Source: Oceanisphaera arctica
GTDB lineage: Bacteria; Pseudomonadota; Gammaproteobacteria; Enterobacterales; Aeromonadaceae
DNA length: 64,000 nt
Direction of reading: 5' to 3'
Assembly (NCBI RefSeq): GCF_002936955.1
Contig: NZ_MPZM01000002.1
Span: forward strand, 62,001-126,000
The notes beneath the pieces are model-generated. The model was not told where the DNA came from and did no database searches. It worked only from the letters and a program-made list of their open reading frames with translations. Positions 62,866 to 64,000 of the stretch are shown piece after piece (position 1 is the first letter of the stretch; each line of letters opens with the position of its first letter). Made by a program: the position numbers and the translations under genes.

Positions 62866-64000
62866 CTAACCCCATAGCCATTTCAGACCTTGCACCAATT
62901 GCGTGCTCAGGCTTACGGCTTTCGGCTGCGATATGGCAATGTGTGCCAGCGGAATACGGGCATCATGGATCACCAGCCCCAGCTCAAAACCGCTTTCCAG
63001 CCAGCTTGCAGGTAGCTCAAAGGAAAAGCCACAGGGGTGATCCTGCCAAAAAGCGGGAGCGGTCTCTGCGCTGCCAAAGACGTCATCCAGCACATCTGTT
63101 CTTGTCTTCTCTGGTGTAAACTGCGCTTCGCCCTCCGGTCCGGAAACGTAAAGGCGGTAGCTGGTTTTCAGATAATCCCTGGTCACCGCCCAGCCGGCCA
63201 CGCAGATGGTTTCTGTCCCGGTGCACCATTTTCCGCTACCGGGAGAGTCCAGATGCCACTGAATGAGAGTCTTAAGCTCTTTTTTCAGTTGCTTGCTAAC
63301 CCGAACACATTCGCAGGCAAGGGCAGACTGCTCTTTTTTCAGGTAGGTTTCATATTGTCTGGCGCTGTTGGTCGACTCCTGTACCTTTGTTAACGGTGTA
63401 TAGTCATCCCATGACACCTCAACCGGGAAGTAGCCGAGAGATTGCAAAGCAGCTTTTATCTGTTGGCGATATTCTGCCGGCACATAGGAGTCGAGCACGA
63501 AGTCACGAAATCCGGCCCGGTCGGCCCACAGTTGCGCCAGTTCGCCTGCCAACCCTTGTTCCAGCACCTTCAGGGTCGTTTTATCTATGGTCGCAGTGGA
63601 AAAGTCTGCTGCAACCAGATTGCGCATTTTATGTGACAGTTCAAACTCGCCCTGACTCATTTGCTGATATATATGATCGCCAGAAATGATCTTCGTATCG
63701 GGCTTCCCGCCAAACATACGGCGGCTAATGGTGGACTTTCCTGAGGCAGGCTCTTGCATCAGTAGCCAGGCATAAGGTTTGAATTTTCGAATATGCACCA
63801 CATAGCGCTGTTGCGGATCGCCGGCCTGCATCACGCTATGGCCGATCACCTTCCAGGCATAGCCTTGCAATATTTTGTTTAGTTTGTTGCGGGTGGGAAA
63901 ATAACGCTCGTCAATGGCACGTTTTACTTTTACCCATTCATCCTGTTTACCCGGCGCCAGGCTGAGCTCCAGCACCAGCAACCCATTGTCTGCCAGTAGC
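62866..64000 (-). CDS. Partial gene with a methyltransferase-like end and a P-loop-like domain; 5' end outside the window
   Basis: The frame is open to the window edge. The first visible residues LLADNGLLVLELSLAPGKQD look like the last strands of a class I SAM-dependent methyltransferase. After IGHSVMQAGDPQQRYVVHIR comes LLMQEPASGKSTISRRMFGG, close to a Walker A motif though it lacks the first Gly, then ISGDHIYQQMSQGEF and an alpha-helical region. The last 120 residues are beta-rich with VAGWAVTRDYLKTSYRLYVSG. A methyltransferase joined to a kinase-like domain recalls chain-terminating enzymes of the WbdD kind, but those use another kinase fold. Ends 1 bp before the glycosyltransferase start. 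Function open. Confidence 0.6.
   Translation of the reverse strand, partial: LLADNGLLVLELSLAPGKQDEWVKVKRAIDERYFPTRNKLNKILQGYAWKVIGHSVMQAGDPQQRYVVHIRKFKPYAWLLMQEPASGKSTISRRMFGGKPDTKIISGDHIYQQMSQGEFELSHKMRNLVAADFSTATIDKTTLKVLEQGLAGELAQLWADRAGFRDFVLDSYVPAEYRQQIKAALQSLGYFPVEVSWDDYTPLTKVQESTNSARQYETYLKKEQSALACECVRVSKQLKKELKTLIQWHLDSPGSGKWCTGTETICVAGWAVTRDYLKTSYRLYVSGPEGEAQFTPEKTRTDVLDDVFGSAETAPAFWQDHPCGFSFELPASWLESGFELGLVIHDARIPLAHIAISQPKAVSLSTQLVQGLKWLWG

Noticed and set aside
48600-64000. Prophage or integrative element
   Set aside because: No integrase, phage structural gene, attachment repeat or conjugation gene is visible. The region is repeat-rich with toxin-antitoxin and glycan genes, but it has no element boundaries.

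Overview
The window is chromosomal DNA from a gammaproteobacterium. Two core blocks support this: rpsA-ihfB-lapA-lapB-pyrF, with cmk just upstream of rpsA, and tusE-yccS-yccA-tRNA-Ser(UGA). The gene content (fused EIIA-HPr-EI fructose PTS, PutP, FadIJ, moderately high GC) would suit a marine Aeromonadales member such as Oceanimonas, Oceanisphaera or Zobellella. That placement is an inference from gene content, not from a database comparison.

Positions 1-19.2 kb are a metal and stress island. It starts with the 3'-truncated part of a copper P-type ATPase that has two N-terminal metal-binding modules. An IS5/IS903-type remnant follows, then a Crp/Fnr regulator and a group of small envelope or stress proteins (SYLF, DUF3309, a Thivi_2564-like membrane protein), a HiPIP and a frameshifted cytochrome c. 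Next come a Met-rich secreted protein, an HME-RND efflux operon without an outer-membrane channel, and the copRS / copA-copB / cupredoxin / cytochrome c group. Three near-identical palindromes, each placed in front of one of these units, look like the operators that join them into one CopR-type regulon. One unit is a degenerate duplicate of the RND operon leader.

Positions 19.5-49 kb are mostly housekeeping: sodB, grxD, tusE-yccS-yccA, tRNA-Ser, a pseudouridine synthase, an SDR, the fruBKA operon with a Cra-like operator, ribA, cmk, rpsA with a structured leader, ihfB, lapAB, pyrF, hns, a NhaC-family transporter behind a clear lysine riboswitch (so probably LysW), putP, an ECF sigma/anti-sigma pair and fadIJ. 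htpG follows with a near-consensus sigma-32 promoter.

Positions 48.6-64 kb are accessory. A palindromic repeat of about 92 bp, with terminal inverted repeats and an inner hairpin, occurs as two tandem arrays in opposite orientation and as several single copies. It surrounds htpG, a MntA/HepT pair (hepT frameshifted), a HigB/HigA pair and a surface-polysaccharide cluster (kpsC, rfbC-A-D-B, two glycosyltransferases and a partial gene with a P-loop-like motif). Repeat DNA has entered coding sequence here: in-frame insertions lie in kpsC and rfbB, and repeat ends supply the stop codons of kpsC, rfbB and one glycosyltransferase gene.

The repeat family and its effect on coding sequences are the least explained signal in the window. 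The putative CopR regulon with its duplicated leader is second.
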